Positions 1-8,270 of a stretch of DNA of 64,000 nucleotides are shown in pieces. Location of the stretch: contig NZ_CP186480.1 in NCBI RefSeq assembly GCF_049354825.1, positions 310,001 to 374,000 of the forward strand, written 5' to 3'. The DNA is from Novosphingobium sp049354825. Its GTDB lineage: Bacteria > Pseudomonadota > Alphaproteobacteria > Sphingomonadales > Sphingomonadaceae. The notes under the pieces are model-generated. The model saw only the letters and a program-made list of their open reading frames with translations. It was not told the origin of the DNA and made no database searches. Numbering within the stretch: the stretch's first letter is position 1; each line of letters opens with the position of its first letter. Made by a program: the position numbers and the translations under genes.

Positions 1-111
1 CAGCGTCGATTGCGAGACGTTGCAGGCATCCGCGGCGCGGCCGAAATGTCCGGCCGAATGCAGCGCCACCAGGTACTGGAGCTGCTTCAGCGTGGGCATG
101 TAGGCGGTCAT
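1..111 (-). CDS. oxyR: LysR-family regulator, OxyR-like (N-terminus only, truncated by window edge)
   Basis: Only the first 37 codons are present. They read as a LysR-type helix-turn-helix start: LKQLQYLVAL, then GHFGRAADAC and VSQSTL. That combination is characteristic of the OxyR peroxide-sensing subgroup, but the redox cysteines lie outside the window, so the OxyR assignment is an inference. The ATG (111-109) shares one base with the TGA stop of rnd (113-111), so the two genes are probably translated from one mRNA. A second in-frame ATG four codons later is also possible. The peroxiredoxin at 6.5 kb would be a natural target of such a regulator, though nothing here proves it. Confidence 0.7.
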   Translation of the reverse strand, partial: MTAYMPTLKQLQYLVALHSAGHFGRAADACNVSQSTL

Positions 112-1331
112 CAATCGGTGACGGTCTCGGCCGGAGCGACAGTTTCCGCAGGATCGACAGTTTCCGCAGGATCCACTCTGGCCATCTTGAGCTTGCCGCT
201 GACGACGCCGAAGCCGAGCTTGCCTTCGACCAGTTCAAGCGCGTCGCGCCCGAACACGTCGAAGCGCCAGCCTTCCAGCATCGGCAGTTCGCGCGATCCG
301 GCGGCGAGCAGTTCGAGGTCGTCGGAGCGGGCCAGCAGGCGGGCGGCGACGTCGATCTCGCGGCTGCGAATCTTGAGCAGCAATTTGAGCAGGTCGGCCA
401 CCAGCGCGCCTTCCTTGCCCAGCGGGGCGCCGCGCGGCGCGCGCGCCGGCATCTCGTCATCGGGTAGCGGCTGCGCCTTTTCCAGCGTCACCATCAGGCG
501 CCGGCCGATCTCGTTGTCCTTCCAGCCCGCCGAAAGCCCGCGCACTTTGGCAAGGTCCTCCTGCCGCTTGGGCGGGTGGCTGGCGATGTCCGCCAGGGTT
601 TCGTCCCGGACGATGCGGCCGCGCGGGATGTTCTTGTCCTGCGCTTCCTTTTCGCGCCACGCCGCCAGCGCCTTGAGCCGCCCCAGCACCGCGGGGTTGC
701 GCCCGGCGGCCTTGATGCGCTGCCACGCGGTACCCGGATCGTTGCGGTAGCCTGCCGGATCGGCAAGCTTTTCCATCTCGATGTCGAGCCAGACGCCGCG
801 GCCGGTCTTTTTCAGGCGGGCCAGGATCCTGGGGAAGATCTTCGCCAGGTGGGTAACGTCGCCGATCGCGTATTCGATCTGGCGTTCGGTCAGCGGTCGG
901 CGCGACCAGTCGGTAAAGCGGGCGCCCTTGTCGATCGCGAAGCCGAGCCAGGATTCGACCAGGTTGGAATAACCGATCTGTTCCGACTGGCTGATCGCCA
1001 TCATCGCCACCTGGGTGTCGAAGATCGGGTGCGGGGTCTTGCCGGTCAGGTTGTAGATGATCTCGACGTCCTGGCCGCCGGCGTGGAAGATCTTCAGTAC
1101 GTCCTCGTTGCCGACCATCAGGTCGAGCAGGCAGGTCATGTCGAGCCCCTTGGCCAGCGGATCGATCGCGGCGGCCTCGTGCTCGTCGGCGATCTGGATC
1201 AGGCACAGCTCGGGCCAGTAGGTGTTCTCGCGCATGAATTCGGTGTCGACACACACGAACGGCGATTTTTCGAGGCGGGCGCACAGCGCGGCCAAGTCCT
1301 CGGTCTTGGTGATCAGGGGATGTATCTTCAT
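111..1331 (-). CDS. rnd: Ribonuclease D
   Basis: 3'-5' exoribonuclease that trims tRNA precursors and other structured RNAs in the cytoplasm. The N-terminal DEDD exonuclease fold is clear: VDTEF (Asp29, Glu31) for Exo I, HAGGQDVEI for Exo II, and YAIGDVTHL for Exo III. An HRDC region follows in the middle (around residues 200-290) with RGRIVRDETL. At 406 aa it is of normal length. The C-terminus ends in three near-identical hexapeptides (DPAETV, DPAETV, APAETV), encoded by an 18-bp tandem repeat at about 120-173, which looks like a recent slippage product outside the catalytic core. It lies directly upstream of the oxyR-like gene with a one-base overlap. Confidence 0.95.
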   Translation of the reverse strand: MKIHPLITKTEDLAALCARLEKSPFVCVDTEFMRENTYWPELCLIQIADEHEAAAIDPLAKGLDMTCLLDLMVGNEDVLKIFHAGGQDVEIIYNLTGKTPHPIFDTQVAMMAISQSEQIGYSNLVESWLGFAIDKGARFTDWSRRPLTERQIEYAIGDVTHLAKIFPRILARLKKTGRGVWLDIEMEKLADPAGYRNDPGTAWQRIKAAGRNPAVLGRLKALAAWREKEAQDKNIPRGRIVRDETLADIASHPPKRQEDLAKVRGLSAGWKDNEIGRRLMVTLEKAQPLPDDEMPARAPRGAPLGKEGALVADLLKLLLKIRSREIDVAARLLARSDDLELLAAGSRELPMLEGWRFDVFGRDALELVEGKLGFGVVSGKLKMARVDPAETVDPAETVAPAETVTD

Positions 1332-1367
1332 GATGCTTTTCGGTATGGACCCGGCAGGGTCCGCGGC

Positions 1368-1395
1368 TTGACAAAAGGACGGGCTTCGCCTGTTA
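1368..1395 (+). promoter_or_regulatory. Promoter of aspS
   Basis: TTGACA at 1368-1373 is a perfect -35 hexamer. CTGTTA at 1390-1395 is in the -10 position, with a 16-base spacer. The 22-nt TTG-to-C distance is the one repeated in front of many genes in this window. The predicted transcript start is near 1403, giving a leader of about 40 nt before the aspS start codon. Confidence 0.5.
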
Positions 1396-1444
1396 GCCCG
1401 CGGCTTCTCCCTGCCACCTTGCCGTTCAAATGGAAAGAGTTTCG

Positions 1445-3223
1445 ATGCACGCCTATCGCACGCATACCTGCGGTGCCCTGACCGCTTCGGACGTCGGCGC
1501 CGATGTCCGCCTGTCGGGCTGGGTGCACAACAAGCGCGACCACGGCGGCGTCCTGTTCGTCGACCTGCGCGACCATTACGGCATCACCCAGGTGGTCGCC
1601 GACAGCGATAGCCCGGCATTGCCGGTGCTGGAAAAGCTGCGACTGGAATCGGTCGTCACCATCGACGGCACGGTCAAGGCGCGGGCCGAGGCGGCGGTGA
1701 ACCCGAACCTGCCGACCGGGGGAATCGAGGTGTTCGCCCGCAGCGTCAGCGTGCAGAGCCATGCCAGCGACCTGCCGCTGATCGTCAACTCGGCCGAGGA
1801 CTATCCGGAGGAAACGCGCCTCAAGTACCGTTTCGTCGACTTGCGGCGCGAGCGGGTCCACGCCAACATCGTGCTGCGTTCGGGCGTCATCGCATCGCTG
1901 CGCCGGCGCATGATCGCGCAGGGCTTTACCGAGTTCCAGACCCCGATCCTGGGCGCCAGCAGCCCCGAGGGCGCGCGCGACTACCTGGTGCCGAGCCGCT
2001 TGCACCCGGGCCGGTTCTACGCGCTGCCGCAAGCGCCCCAGATGTTCAAGCAGCTGCTGATGGTCGCTGGCTTCGACCGCTATTTCCAGATCGCGCCGTG
2101 CTTTCGCGACGAGGACCTGCGCGCCGACCGCAGCCCGGAATTCTATCAGCTCGACTTCGAGATGAGCTTCGTCACGCAGGAAGACGTGTTCCAGGCGATC
2201 GAGCCGGTGCTGGCCGGCGTGTTCGAGGAATTCTCGGGCGGCAAGGCGGTGACCCCGGCCGGCACCTTCCCGCGCATCCCCTACCGCGAGGCGATGCTGA
2301 AGTACGGTACCGACAAGCCTGACCTGCGCAACCCGCTCATCATTTCGGACGTGTCGAGCCACTTCACGCAGTCCGGATTCGGCCTGTTCGAGAAGATCGT
2401 CGGCGGCGGCGGGGTGGTTCGCGCGATTCCCGCGCCGGCCACCGCCGACAAGAGCCGCAAGTACTTCGACACCATGAACGAGTGGGCGCGCCGTGAAGGC
2501 TTTGCGGGGCTCGGCTACGTCACCCGCAAGGGCGGGGATTTCGGCGGCCCGATCGCCAAGAACCACGGCACCGAGGGCATGGGAAAGCTTTACGCCGAAC
2601 TCGGCCTGGGCGCCGACGACGGGCTGTTCTTTGCCGCCGGCAAGGAAAAGGACGCCGTCAAGCTGGCCGGCGCCGCGCGCACTCGCGTCGGCGAGGAGCT
2701 CGGCCTGATCCCCGGCGACCGGTTCGACTTCTGCTGGATCGTCGATTTCCCGATGTTTGAGTACGACGAGGACGCCAAGAAGGTCGATTTCAGCCACAAT
2801 CCGTTCTCGATGCCGCAGGGTGAGCTGGAGGCGCTGGAGAACCAGGACCCGCTCGACATCCTGGCCTGGCAGTACGACATCGTTTGCAACGGCTACGAGC
2901 TGTCGAGCGGCGCGATCCGGAACCACAAGCCCGAGATCATGTACAAGGCGTTCGAGATCGCCGGCTACAGCAAGGCCGAGGTCGACGAGAACTTCTCCGG
3001 CATGATCGAGGCCTTCAAGCTCGGCGCGCCGCCGCACGGCGGCTCGGCACCGGGGATCGACCGCATCGTCATGCTGCTGGCCGACGAGCCCAACATCCGC
3101 GAGGTCATCGCATTCCCGCTCAACCAGCGGGCGCAGGACCTGATGATGGGCGCGCCGAGCGAGGTTTCGCCCCGCCAGCTGCGCGACGTCCATATTCGCC
3201 TGGGCGAGCAGCCGAAGGGCTGA
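1445..3223 (+). CDS. aspS: Aspartate--tRNA ligase
   Basis: Class II aminoacyl-tRNA synthetase that charges tRNA-Asp (in many alphaproteobacteria also tRNA-Asn, ahead of GatCAB amidation). The N-terminal OB anticodon-binding domain (about residues 15-105) contains WVHNKRDHGGVLFVDLRDH. Class II motifs follow: YRFVDLRRERV, FRDEDLRADRSPEFYQLD (motif 2), and the bacterial GAD insertion around residues 290-420. Motif 3 is GGSAPGIDRIVMLL near the C-terminus. I chose the ATG at 1445 (MHAYRTHTCG), because GGAAAGAG at 1432-1439 is a good ribosome-binding site and homologues begin this way. An ATG at 1430 would add five residues and has no ribosome-binding site. Length 592 aa is normal. Confidence 0.97.
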   Translation: MHAYRTHTCGALTASDVGADVRLSGWVHNKRDHGGVLFVDLRDHYGITQVVADSDSPALPVLEKLRLESVVTIDGTVKARAEAAVNPNLPTGGIEVFARSVSVQSHASDLPLIVNSAEDYPEETRLKYRFVDLRRERVHANIVLRSGVIASLRRRMIAQGFTEFQTPILGASSPEGARDYLVPSRLHPGRFYALPQAPQMFKQLLMVAGFDRYFQIAPCFRDEDLRADRSPEFYQLDFEMSFVTQEDVFQAIEPVLAGVFEEFSGGKAVTPAGTFPRIPYREAMLKYGTDKPDLRNPLIISDVSSHFTQSGFGLFEKIVGGGGVVRAIPAPATADKSRKYFDTMNEWARREGFAGLGYVTRKGGDFGGPIAKNHGTEGMGKLYAELGLGADDGLFFAAGKEKDAVKLAGAARTRVGEELGLIPGDRFDFCWIVDFPMFEYDEDAKKVDFSHNPFSMPQGELEALENQDPLDILAWQYDIVCNGYELSSGAIRNHKPEIMYKAFEIAGYSKAEVDENFSGMIEAFKLGAPPHGGSAPGIDRIVMLLADEPNIREVIAFPLNQRAQDLMMGAPSEVSPRQLRDVHIRLGEQPKG

Positions 3224-3239
3224 AACCCGGAGCGCGCGC

Positions 3240-3662
3240 ATGGCCCCGCAGCAAATCGCCTGCGTCACGCTAGGCATTGCGGATGTGGCGCATTCGCGGA
3301 ACTTCTACGCCGGCGCGTTCGGCTGGGAGCCGGTGTTCGCCAACCCGGAAATCCTGTTCTTCCAGATGAACGGGCTGATGCTCGGCCTGTGGCAGAAGGA
3401 CGCGATGGCCGCCGACATGAACCGCCCGGCGGCCGCGCCGGGATCGGTCGCCCTGGCGCATAACGTGTCAGCTCCGGGCGATGTCGACGCGCTGGTCGAT
3501 CGCCTGGTGGCGGCCGGCGCGAGCCTGCTGACGCCGCCGTCCGGCCCGCCGCACGGCGGCCGGCGCGCCGTTGTCACCGATCCCGACGGCCACGCCTGGG
3601 AGATCGCCTTCAACCCGGCCTGGCCGATCGATTCCGACGGGCGCGTGACGTTCGGGCCCTGA
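3240..3662 (+). CDS. VOC (glyoxalase/bleomycin-resistance fold) family protein
   Basis: A 140-aa single-domain protein of the vicinal-oxygen-chelate superfamily. Seen directly: IACVTLGIADVAHSRNFYAG at the first beta-alpha unit with the typical W-x-P following, an Arg/Gly-rich middle, and VVTDPDGHAWEIAFNP at the end, the usual C-terminal metal-ligand Glu strand. Substrate cannot be deduced, since the superfamily includes glyoxalases, dioxygenases and resistance proteins. It follows aspS by 16 nt with its own ribosome-binding site (GGAG, 8 nt before ATG) and is probably cotranscribed with it. Confidence 0.85.
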   Translation: MAPQQIACVTLGIADVAHSRNFYAGAFGWEPVFANPEILFFQMNGLMLGLWQKDAMAADMNRPAAAPGSVALAHNVSAPGDVDALVDRLVAAGASLLTPPSGPPHGGRRAVVTDPDGHAWEIAFNPAWPIDSDGRVTFGP

Positions 3663-3690
3663 CGCGTTTCTTTGCAAGTCGCTCGGGCAC

Positions 3691-3718
3691 TTGCGCGGCG
3701 CACGCGCGTTCTCTAGGG
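3691..3718 (+). promoter_or_regulatory. Candidate acpP promoter
   Basis: TTGCGC at 3691 and CTAGGG at 3713 are 22 nt apart, matching the layout shared by other promoters in this window. The predicted start is near 3726, about 40 nt before the acpP ATG. Confidence 0.45.
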
Positions 3719-3764
3719 CTGCCATCCAATCAGTTTTAATCTGCCGTTCACGAAGGAATAGACC

Positions 3765-4001
3765 ATGAGCGACACCGCCGACCGGGTTAAGAAGATCGTT
3801 GTCGAACACCTCGGCGTCGAAGCCGACAAGGTCACCGAAGACGCGAGCTTCATCGACGATCTGGGTGCAGACAGCCTCGACATCGTCGAGCTGGTGATGG
3901 CTTTCGAGGAAGAGTTCGGGGTCGAGATTCCGGACGACGCTGCCGAGAAGATCAGCACCGTTTCTGACGCCATCAAGTACATCGACGAAAACAAGGGCTG
4001 A
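3765..4001 (+). CDS. acpP: Acyl carrier protein
   Basis: Small acidic carrier of fatty-acyl intermediates (78 aa). The phosphopantetheine attachment site is Ser37 in GADSLDIVELVM. The helix-I start (RVKKIVVEHLGV) and the closing DAIKYIDENKG are canonical. The start codon is set by AAGGA located 8 nt upstream. acpP is followed by fabF and mltG, the standard alphaproteobacterial order. A hairpin with a short T-run sits in the gap before fabF and could explain higher acpP than fabF expression. Confidence 0.98.
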   Translation: MSDTADRVKKIVVEHLGVEADKVTEDASFIDDLGADSLDIVELVMAFEEEFGVEIPDDAAEKISTVSDAIKYIDENKG

Positions 4002-4052
4002 TCGCCCGGGCATCGGCCGCACTCGCCCAGGCGGGCGCGGACGGGCAAGGAG

Positions 4053-4091
4053 AAAGGCTCGACCCGCAAGGGACGGGCCTTTCGCGGTTTT
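4053..4091 (+). terminator. Partial terminator/attenuator between acpP and fabF
   Basis: AAAGGC (4053-4058) pairs with GCCTTT (4077-4082), with an inner CCC/GGG stem and a GCAA-like loop. TTTT at 4088-4091 follows after five bases. The stem is interrupted by mismatches, so partial read-through into fabF is expected. Confidence 0.4.
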
Positions 4092-4101
4092 GGAGAATTG
4101 C

Positions 4102-5364
4102 ATGCGCCGAGTGGTCGTTACCGGACTGGGCCTCGTCACCCCGCTGGGTGCCGACGTCGAGACGACGTGGTCAAACCTCATCGCGGGCAAGAGCGGCATC
4201 GCGCCGATCACCCGCTTCGACGTGTCCGACCAGAAGGCCAAAATCGCCGGCGAGGTGAAGGCCCAGGACCACGAATGGGGCTTCGATCCCGACAAGCGGG
4301 TGGACTTCAAGGTCCAGCGCCAGGTCGACCCGTTCATCGTCTATGCCATCGATGCCGCCGGCCAGGCGCTCGAGGACGCGGGCCTTGCCGACATGGACGA
4401 CGATCTCAAGACCCGCGCCGGTGTCTCGATCGGATCGGGTATCGGCGGACTGCCGGGGATCGAAAGCGAATCGCTGGTCCTGGCCGAGAAGGGCCCGGGC
4501 CGCGTCTCGCCGCATTTTGTCCACGGCCGCCTGATCAACCTCACCAGCGGCCAGGTCTCGATCAAGTACGGGCTGATGGGCCCGAACCACTCGGTCGTCA
4601 CCGCGTGCAGCACCGGCGCGCACTCGATCGGTGACGCCGCGCGCATGATCAAGGATGGCGATGCCGACGTCATGCTGGCAGGCGGCGCCGAATCGACGAT
4701 CAACCCGCTGGGCGTTGCCGGTTTCGCGCAGGCGAAGGCGCTCAACATGAGCTTCAACGACCGCCCGACCCAGGCCAGCCGCCCTTACGACAAGGGACGC
4801 GACGGCTTCGTCATGGGCGAGGGCGCGGGCGTGGTCTGCCTTGAGGAATACGAACACGCCAAGGCGCGCGGCGCGAAGATCTATGCCGAGGTCGTCGGTT
4901 ACGGCCTGTCGGGCGATGCCTACCACGTCACCGCGCCGCACCCGGAGGGCAAGGGCGCCGAGCTGGCGATGCGCATGGCGCTGCGCAAGGCGGGTATGGA
5001 ACCCAGCGACATCGATTACGTCAACGCGCACGGCACCAGCACGATGGCCGACACGATCGAGCTCGCCGCGGTCAAGCGGGTGCTTGGCAACGACCTTGGC
5101 GGCGCGTCGATGAGCAGCACCAAGTCAGCCATCGGCCACCTGCTGGGCGGCGCCGGCGCGGTTGAGACGATCTTCTGCATCCTAGCCATTCGCGACCAGA
5201 TCGTGCCGCCGACGCTCAACCTCGACGATCCGGACGAGGGCACCGAGGGTGTCGACCTGGTCCCGCACAAGGCCAAGAAGCGCGAAGTGAAGGCGGCGCT
5301 GAACAACAGCTTCGGCTTTGGCGGCACCAATGCCAGCGTGATCGTCAAGGCGGTCGAGGACTAG
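4102..5364 (+). CDS. fabF: Beta-ketoacyl-ACP synthase II
   Basis: Condensing enzyme that elongates acyl-ACP with malonyl-ACP in type II fatty-acid synthesis. The Cys-His-His triad is visible: Cys169 in TACSTGAHS, His310 in NAHGTSTM and His346 in IGHLLGGAGA. The terminal FGFGGTNAS is also present. The ATG at 4102 (MRRVVVTGLG) was chosen over an in-frame ATG at 4090, because GGAGA at 4092-4096 provides a ribosome-binding site only for the downstream one. 420 aa is the family length. It is followed two bases later by mltG. Confidence 0.97.
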   Translation: MRRVVVTGLGLVTPLGADVETTWSNLIAGKSGIAPITRFDVSDQKAKIAGEVKAQDHEWGFDPDKRVDFKVQRQVDPFIVYAIDAAGQALEDAGLADMDDDLKTRAGVSIGSGIGGLPGIESESLVLAEKGPGRVSPHFVHGRLINLTSGQVSIKYGLMGPNHSVVTACSTGAHSIGDAARMIKDGDADVMLAGGAESTINPLGVAGFAQAKALNMSFNDRPTQASRPYDKGRDGFVMGEGAGVVCLEEYEHAKARGAKIYAEVVGYGLSGDAYHVTAPHPEGKGAELAMRMALRKAGMEPSDIDYVNAHGTSTMADTIELAAVKRVLGNDLGGASMSSTKSAIGHLLGGAGAVETIFCILAIRDQIVPPTLNLDDPDEGTEGVDLVPHKAKKREVKAALNNSFGFGGTNASVIVKAVED

Positions 5365-5365
5365 G

Positions 5366-6346
5366 ATGGCGCGCTCGCGCCCGCGGCGCGGGATCGTCCT
5401 TGTCGTCGTTCTGGCCGTCCTGCTCGGGGGCGGGCTGGAACTGAGCCGCTGGTTCGGCCCCGGTCCGCTGGGCCGCGACGCGTCGTTCACCGTGCCCGAA
5501 GGAACCACGCTGGCGCGGCTGGCGACCAGGCTGGAGCAAGCCCACGCGGTACGCTCGGCCGACAGCTTTCGCCTGCGCGCCCGGGTCCTGGGCGGCGGCG
5601 GCGACATCAAGGCGGGCGAATTCCTGCTGCCCAAGGGCGCCAGCGAGCGCGAGATCCTGGCCATCGTCGAAGGTGACGAGGTGCTGCGCCGCTTCGTGAC
5701 CGTGCCTGAGGGGATGCCCGCGATCATGGTCTTCGACCGGCTGAACGCGGTCAACACCCTGTCCGGCGGAATCGCGGTGCCTGCCGAGGGATCGATCCTG
5801 CCGGATACCTACGAAGTTTCCAAGGACGAGCCGCGCGCCGCGGTGCTGGCCCGCATGCAGGCGGCGATGAAAAAGGCGCTGGCCGAGGAATGGGCCAGGC
5901 GCGCGCCGGGCCTGGTGGTGAAAACGCCGGAGGAGGCACTGACACTGGCCTCGATCGTCGAGAAGGAAACCGGCAAACCGGCCGAGCGCACGATGGTGGC
6001 CGGTCTATACGCCAACCGCCTGCGGATCGGCATGCCGCTGCAGGCCGACCCGACGATCATTTACCCGATCACGCGGGGCAAGCCGCTGGGCCGGCGCATC
6101 CTGCGCTCGGAAATCCGCGCGGTGAACGATTACAATACCTATTCGATGGCCGGGTTGCCCAAGGGGCCGATCACCAATCCAGGCCGCGCCAGCATCGCCG
6201 CGGTGCTGCATCCCGCGCAGACCAAGGCGCTGTACATGGTCGCCGACGGAACCGGCGGGCACGCCTTCGCCGATACGCTGGAACAGCATAACGCCAACGT
6301 CGCGAAGTGGATGGCGATCCGGCGCCAGCGCGGCGAAGTTCAGTAA
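5366..6346 (+). CDS. mltG: Endolytic murein transglycosylase MltG
   Basis: Inner-membrane lytic transglycosylase of the YceG/MltG family that cleaves nascent peptidoglycan strands. A basic N-terminus (MARSRPRRG) precedes one transmembrane segment (about residues 8-25, IVLVVVLAVLLGGGLELSRW). A LysM-like region follows, and then the YceG core with EEALTLASIVEKET (the catalytic Glu block) and the family signature NTYSMAGLPKGPI. It ends in ALYMVADGTGGHAFADTLEQHN. Normal length at 326 aa. It is in one operon with fabF (one base between stop and start). Confidence 0.95.
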   Translation: MARSRPRRGIVLVVVLAVLLGGGLELSRWFGPGPLGRDASFTVPEGTTLARLATRLEQAHAVRSADSFRLRARVLGGGGDIKAGEFLLPKGASEREILAIVEGDEVLRRFVTVPEGMPAIMVFDRLNAVNTLSGGIAVPAEGSILPDTYEVSKDEPRAAVLARMQAAMKKALAEEWARRAPGLVVKTPEEALTLASIVEKETGKPAERTMVAGLYANRLRIGMPLQADPTIIYPITRGKPLGRRILRSEIRAVNDYNTYSMAGLPKGPITNPGRASIAAVLHPAQTKALYMVADGTGGHAFADTLEQHNANVAKWMAIRRQRGEVQ

Positions 6347-6358
6347 TCGAATTCGCCG

Positions 6359-6391
6359 ATTACCAACCGGGGGTTTAATCGCCCTGGTAAT
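6359..6391. repeat. Inverted repeat upstream of the peroxiredoxin gene
   Basis: ATTACCA (6359-6365) and TGGTAAT (6385-6391) are perfect 7-nt arms separated by 19 nt. They lie 13 nt after the mltG stop and 76 nt before the peroxiredoxin start. There is no T-run, so a terminator is unlikely. An operator for a dimeric regulator is possible. Confidence 0.4.
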
Positions 6392-6466
6392 GAACCCATC
6401 TGGCCTATGCCGCGTTCGCACCGGCATACCCCACGCCATTATGGCACCCCATTCCTGGAGTTCATC

Positions 6467-7018
6467 ATGCAGACCCGCGAAATTCCCGACGTTACCCTCA
6501 AGACCCGCGTTCGCGACGAATCGATTGGCGGCGAAAACCCGTTCCGCTGGCAGGACCTGAAGGTTCGCGACGAATTCGCCGGCAAGCGCGTGGTCGTCTT
6601 CGCGCTGCCAGGCGCCTTCACCCCGACCTGCACGACGGAGCAGTGCCCCGCTTATGAGCGCCTTTACGACGACATGATCGCCACGGGCGCGGACGAAGTC
6701 TATTGCCTGTCGGTCAACGATGCCTTCGTGATGTACCAGTGGGGCAAGCACCTGGGCCTTGAGAAGGTCAAGCTCCTGCCTGACGGTTCGGGTGCCTTCA
6801 CCCGCCGCATGGGCATGCTGATCGACAAGGATCACCTCGGCTTCGGGATGCGCTCGTGGCGCTATGCGATGATCGTCGACGACAACGTGGTCACCGCGTG
6901 GTTCGAGGAGCCGGGCATCAACGACGACGGCAGCGACGCCGATCCCTATGGCGTCAGCAAGCCGGAGAGCGTGCTCGAAGCACTGAAGGCGTCGCGGCAC
7001 CCCGCCCAGTCGGCGTGA
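6467..7018 (+). CDS. Peroxiredoxin (Prx5/AhpE-like, redoxin fold)
   Basis: Thiol peroxidase that reduces H2O2 and organic peroxides. The peroxidatic Cys55 is in the signature PGAFTPTCTTEQCP. A second cysteine (Cys60) follows five residues later, as is common in this bacterial Prx5 subgroup. WGKHLGLEKVKLLPDGSGAFTR matches the Prx5 resolving region without an obvious C-terminal glutaredoxin fusion. The start at 6467 is supported by GGAG at 6457-6460. The upstream frame (from 6407) has no ribosome-binding site. Length is 183 aa. Confidence 0.93.
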   Translation: MQTREIPDVTLKTRVRDESIGGENPFRWQDLKVRDEFAGKRVVVFALPGAFTPTCTTEQCPAYERLYDDMIATGADEVYCLSVNDAFVMYQWGKHLGLEKVKLLPDGSGAFTRRMGMLIDKDHLGFGMRSWRYAMIVDDNVVTAWFEEPGINDDGSDADPYGVSKPESVLEALKASRHPAQSA

Positions 7019-7019
7019 C

Positions 7020-7550
7020 GTGCCGCAGCCCTACATCCTCACGGCCGAGCTGCCGGGCGACGTGTTCGCCTGGGCAGACGGCCTGAGGAAGGCGCACTTC
7101 CCGCCAGAGCGCAATCACCTTGCCGCCCATGTCACGCTGTTCCACGCCTTTGCGCCGTCGCTGCGCGAGGAACTGCGCGCGATGGCGGCCGCGCTGGCGG
7201 GCGAATACGCGCCCCCGCAGGCGCAGGTCGACGGCTTGCTCAAGCTGGGTGGGGGGACCGCGATACGGCTGCGCAGCGACGGGATGAGCGCGCTGCGCGG
7301 CCGCATCGCGGATCGCTTCGAAACGATGCTGACCGCGCAGGACCAAGGCACCAAGGTCCTGCACATCACGGTCCAGAACAAGGTCAGCGCCGAGGCGGCG
7401 CGCGCCCTCCAGGCGGAACTCGGGCCGATGCTGATGCCGCGCCGATTCGCCTTCACCGGGCTTGGCCTGCACCTTTACCACGGCCCGCACTGGGAGGCTG
7501 TCGGCATCTGGCCTTTCCGCGGCCGCGCCAGCGCCGACACGCGCGGTTGA
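7020..7550 (+). CDS. 2'-5' RNA ligase family (2H phosphoesterase) protein
   Basis: A 176-aa protein with the two HxT motifs that define 2H phosphoesterases: AAHVTLFHAF near residue 38 and VLHITVQNK near residue 120. Family members hydrolyse or ligate 2',3'-cyclic or 2'-5' phosphodiester bonds in RNA. The physiological substrate in bacteria is generally unknown. It starts with GTG at 7020, one base after the peroxiredoxin stop, so translation is probably coupled to that gene. Confidence 0.8.
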   Translation: MPQPYILTAELPGDVFAWADGLRKAHFPPERNHLAAHVTLFHAFAPSLREELRAMAAALAGEYAPPQAQVDGLLKLGGGTAIRLRSDGMSALRGRIADRFETMLTAQDQGTKVLHITVQNKVSAEAARALQAELGPMLMPRRFAFTGLGLHLYHGPHWEAVGIWPFRGRASADTRG

Positions 7551-7574
7551 CCACGCCCGCCTTGCCCCCTATGT
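7547..7574 (+). promoter_or_regulatory. Promoter of tRNA-Met
   Basis: TTGACC at 7547-7552 and CTATGT at 7569-7574 lie 22 nt apart (TTG to CTA), the layout seen repeatedly in this window. The -35 overlaps the stop codon of the preceding gene. The predicted start is about 36 nt before the mature tRNA. Confidence 0.55.
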
Positions 7575-7617
7575 GCGCCGCCTGCGAAGGCCGCCGAGGC
7601 CGGTCGCAGCCCCTTGG

Positions 7618-7694
7618 GGCGGAGTAGCTCAGCTGGTTAGAGCAGCGGAATCATAATCCGCGTGTCGGGGGTTCGAGTCCCTCCTCCGCTACCA
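7618..7694 (+). tRNA. tRNA-Met (anticodon CAT)
   Basis: A 77-nt cloverleaf with CCA encoded. The acceptor stem is GGCGGAG/CTCCGCT with a G-T first pair, the D-arm is GCTC...GAGC, the anticodon stem is GCGGA/TCCGC with loop ATCATAA (CAT at the anticodon), and the T-loop is TTCGAGT. The first pair is not the mismatch of initiator tRNA, so this is an elongator. A lysidine-modified tRNA-Ile(CAT) is a formal alternative, but overall similarity to alphaproteobacterial tRNA-Met favours Met. Confidence 0.9.
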
Positions 7695-7701
7695 TTCCCG
7701 A

Positions 7702-8163
7702 TCAGAAATGCCCGTCGCGCACGGTTTCCATGGCCACGAAGGTGGACGTGCTGGCGACGTGCGGCAGCGCGGAGATGCGTTCGCCCAGCACCTCGCGGTA
7801 GCGGCGGATGTCGGCAGTGCGGACCTTGAGCAGATAGTCGAAGTGGCTGGCGATCATGTGGCACTCCTCGACCTCGGGAATGCGCAGCACCGCGACCCGA
7901 AACGCTTCGAGCGCGGCTTCGCGGGTGTCGGACAGCTTGACCTCCGTAAAGGCGACGTGATCGAGGCCCAGCATCGCGGGATCGACCTCGGCGCGAAAGC
8001 CGCGGATCACGCCGGCGTCGATCAGGCGCCTGAGTCGGACCTGGCACGGCGTCTTGGACAAGCCGACGCGCCGCGCGAGTTCGGCAACCGAGAGACGGCC
8101 GTTTTCGCGCAAGGCGGCGATGATCCTGCGATCGGGCGGGTCGATCGTGACGGGATTGCTCAT
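7702..8163 (-). CDS. putR: Lrp/AsnC-family regulator, likely PutR (proline-catabolism activator)
   Basis: A 153-aa Lrp-type regulator. The N-terminal winged HTH is seen in DRRIIAALRENGRLSVAELA and VGLSKTPCQVRLRRL. The C-terminal RAM (effector-binding) domain has VEECHMIASHFDYLLKVRT. It is divergent to putA (107 bp apart), the arrangement known for alphaproteobacterial PutR, which activates putA in response to proline. The assignment therefore rests on family plus context. I start it at 8163 (MSNPVTIDPPD) with GAAGGA just upstream. An upstream in-frame ATG lacks a ribosome-binding site. Its stop lies 8 nt from the convergent tRNA-Met. Confidence 0.85.
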   Translation of the reverse strand: MSNPVTIDPPDRRIIAALRENGRLSVAELARRVGLSKTPCQVRLRRLIDAGVIRGFRAEVDPAMLGLDHVAFTEVKLSDTREAALEAFRVAVLRIPEVEECHMIASHFDYLLKVRTADIRRYREVLGERISALPHVASTSTFVAMETVRDGHF

Positions 8164-8270
8164 TTTCCGGTCCTTCAGGCCTGCATAGGACGGCATTTTC
8201 GGTTCGAATGGCCGCGGATAGGCTGCAATAATGGGCGAACGGGCGCAAGCATCGATGTTATCGTGCCGGC

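Noticed and set aside
1328..3277. A 649-codon frame antisense to aspS
   Set aside because: It mirrors aspS codon phase in GC-rich DNA; its translation has Ala/Arg/His-rich low-information sequence and no family motif.
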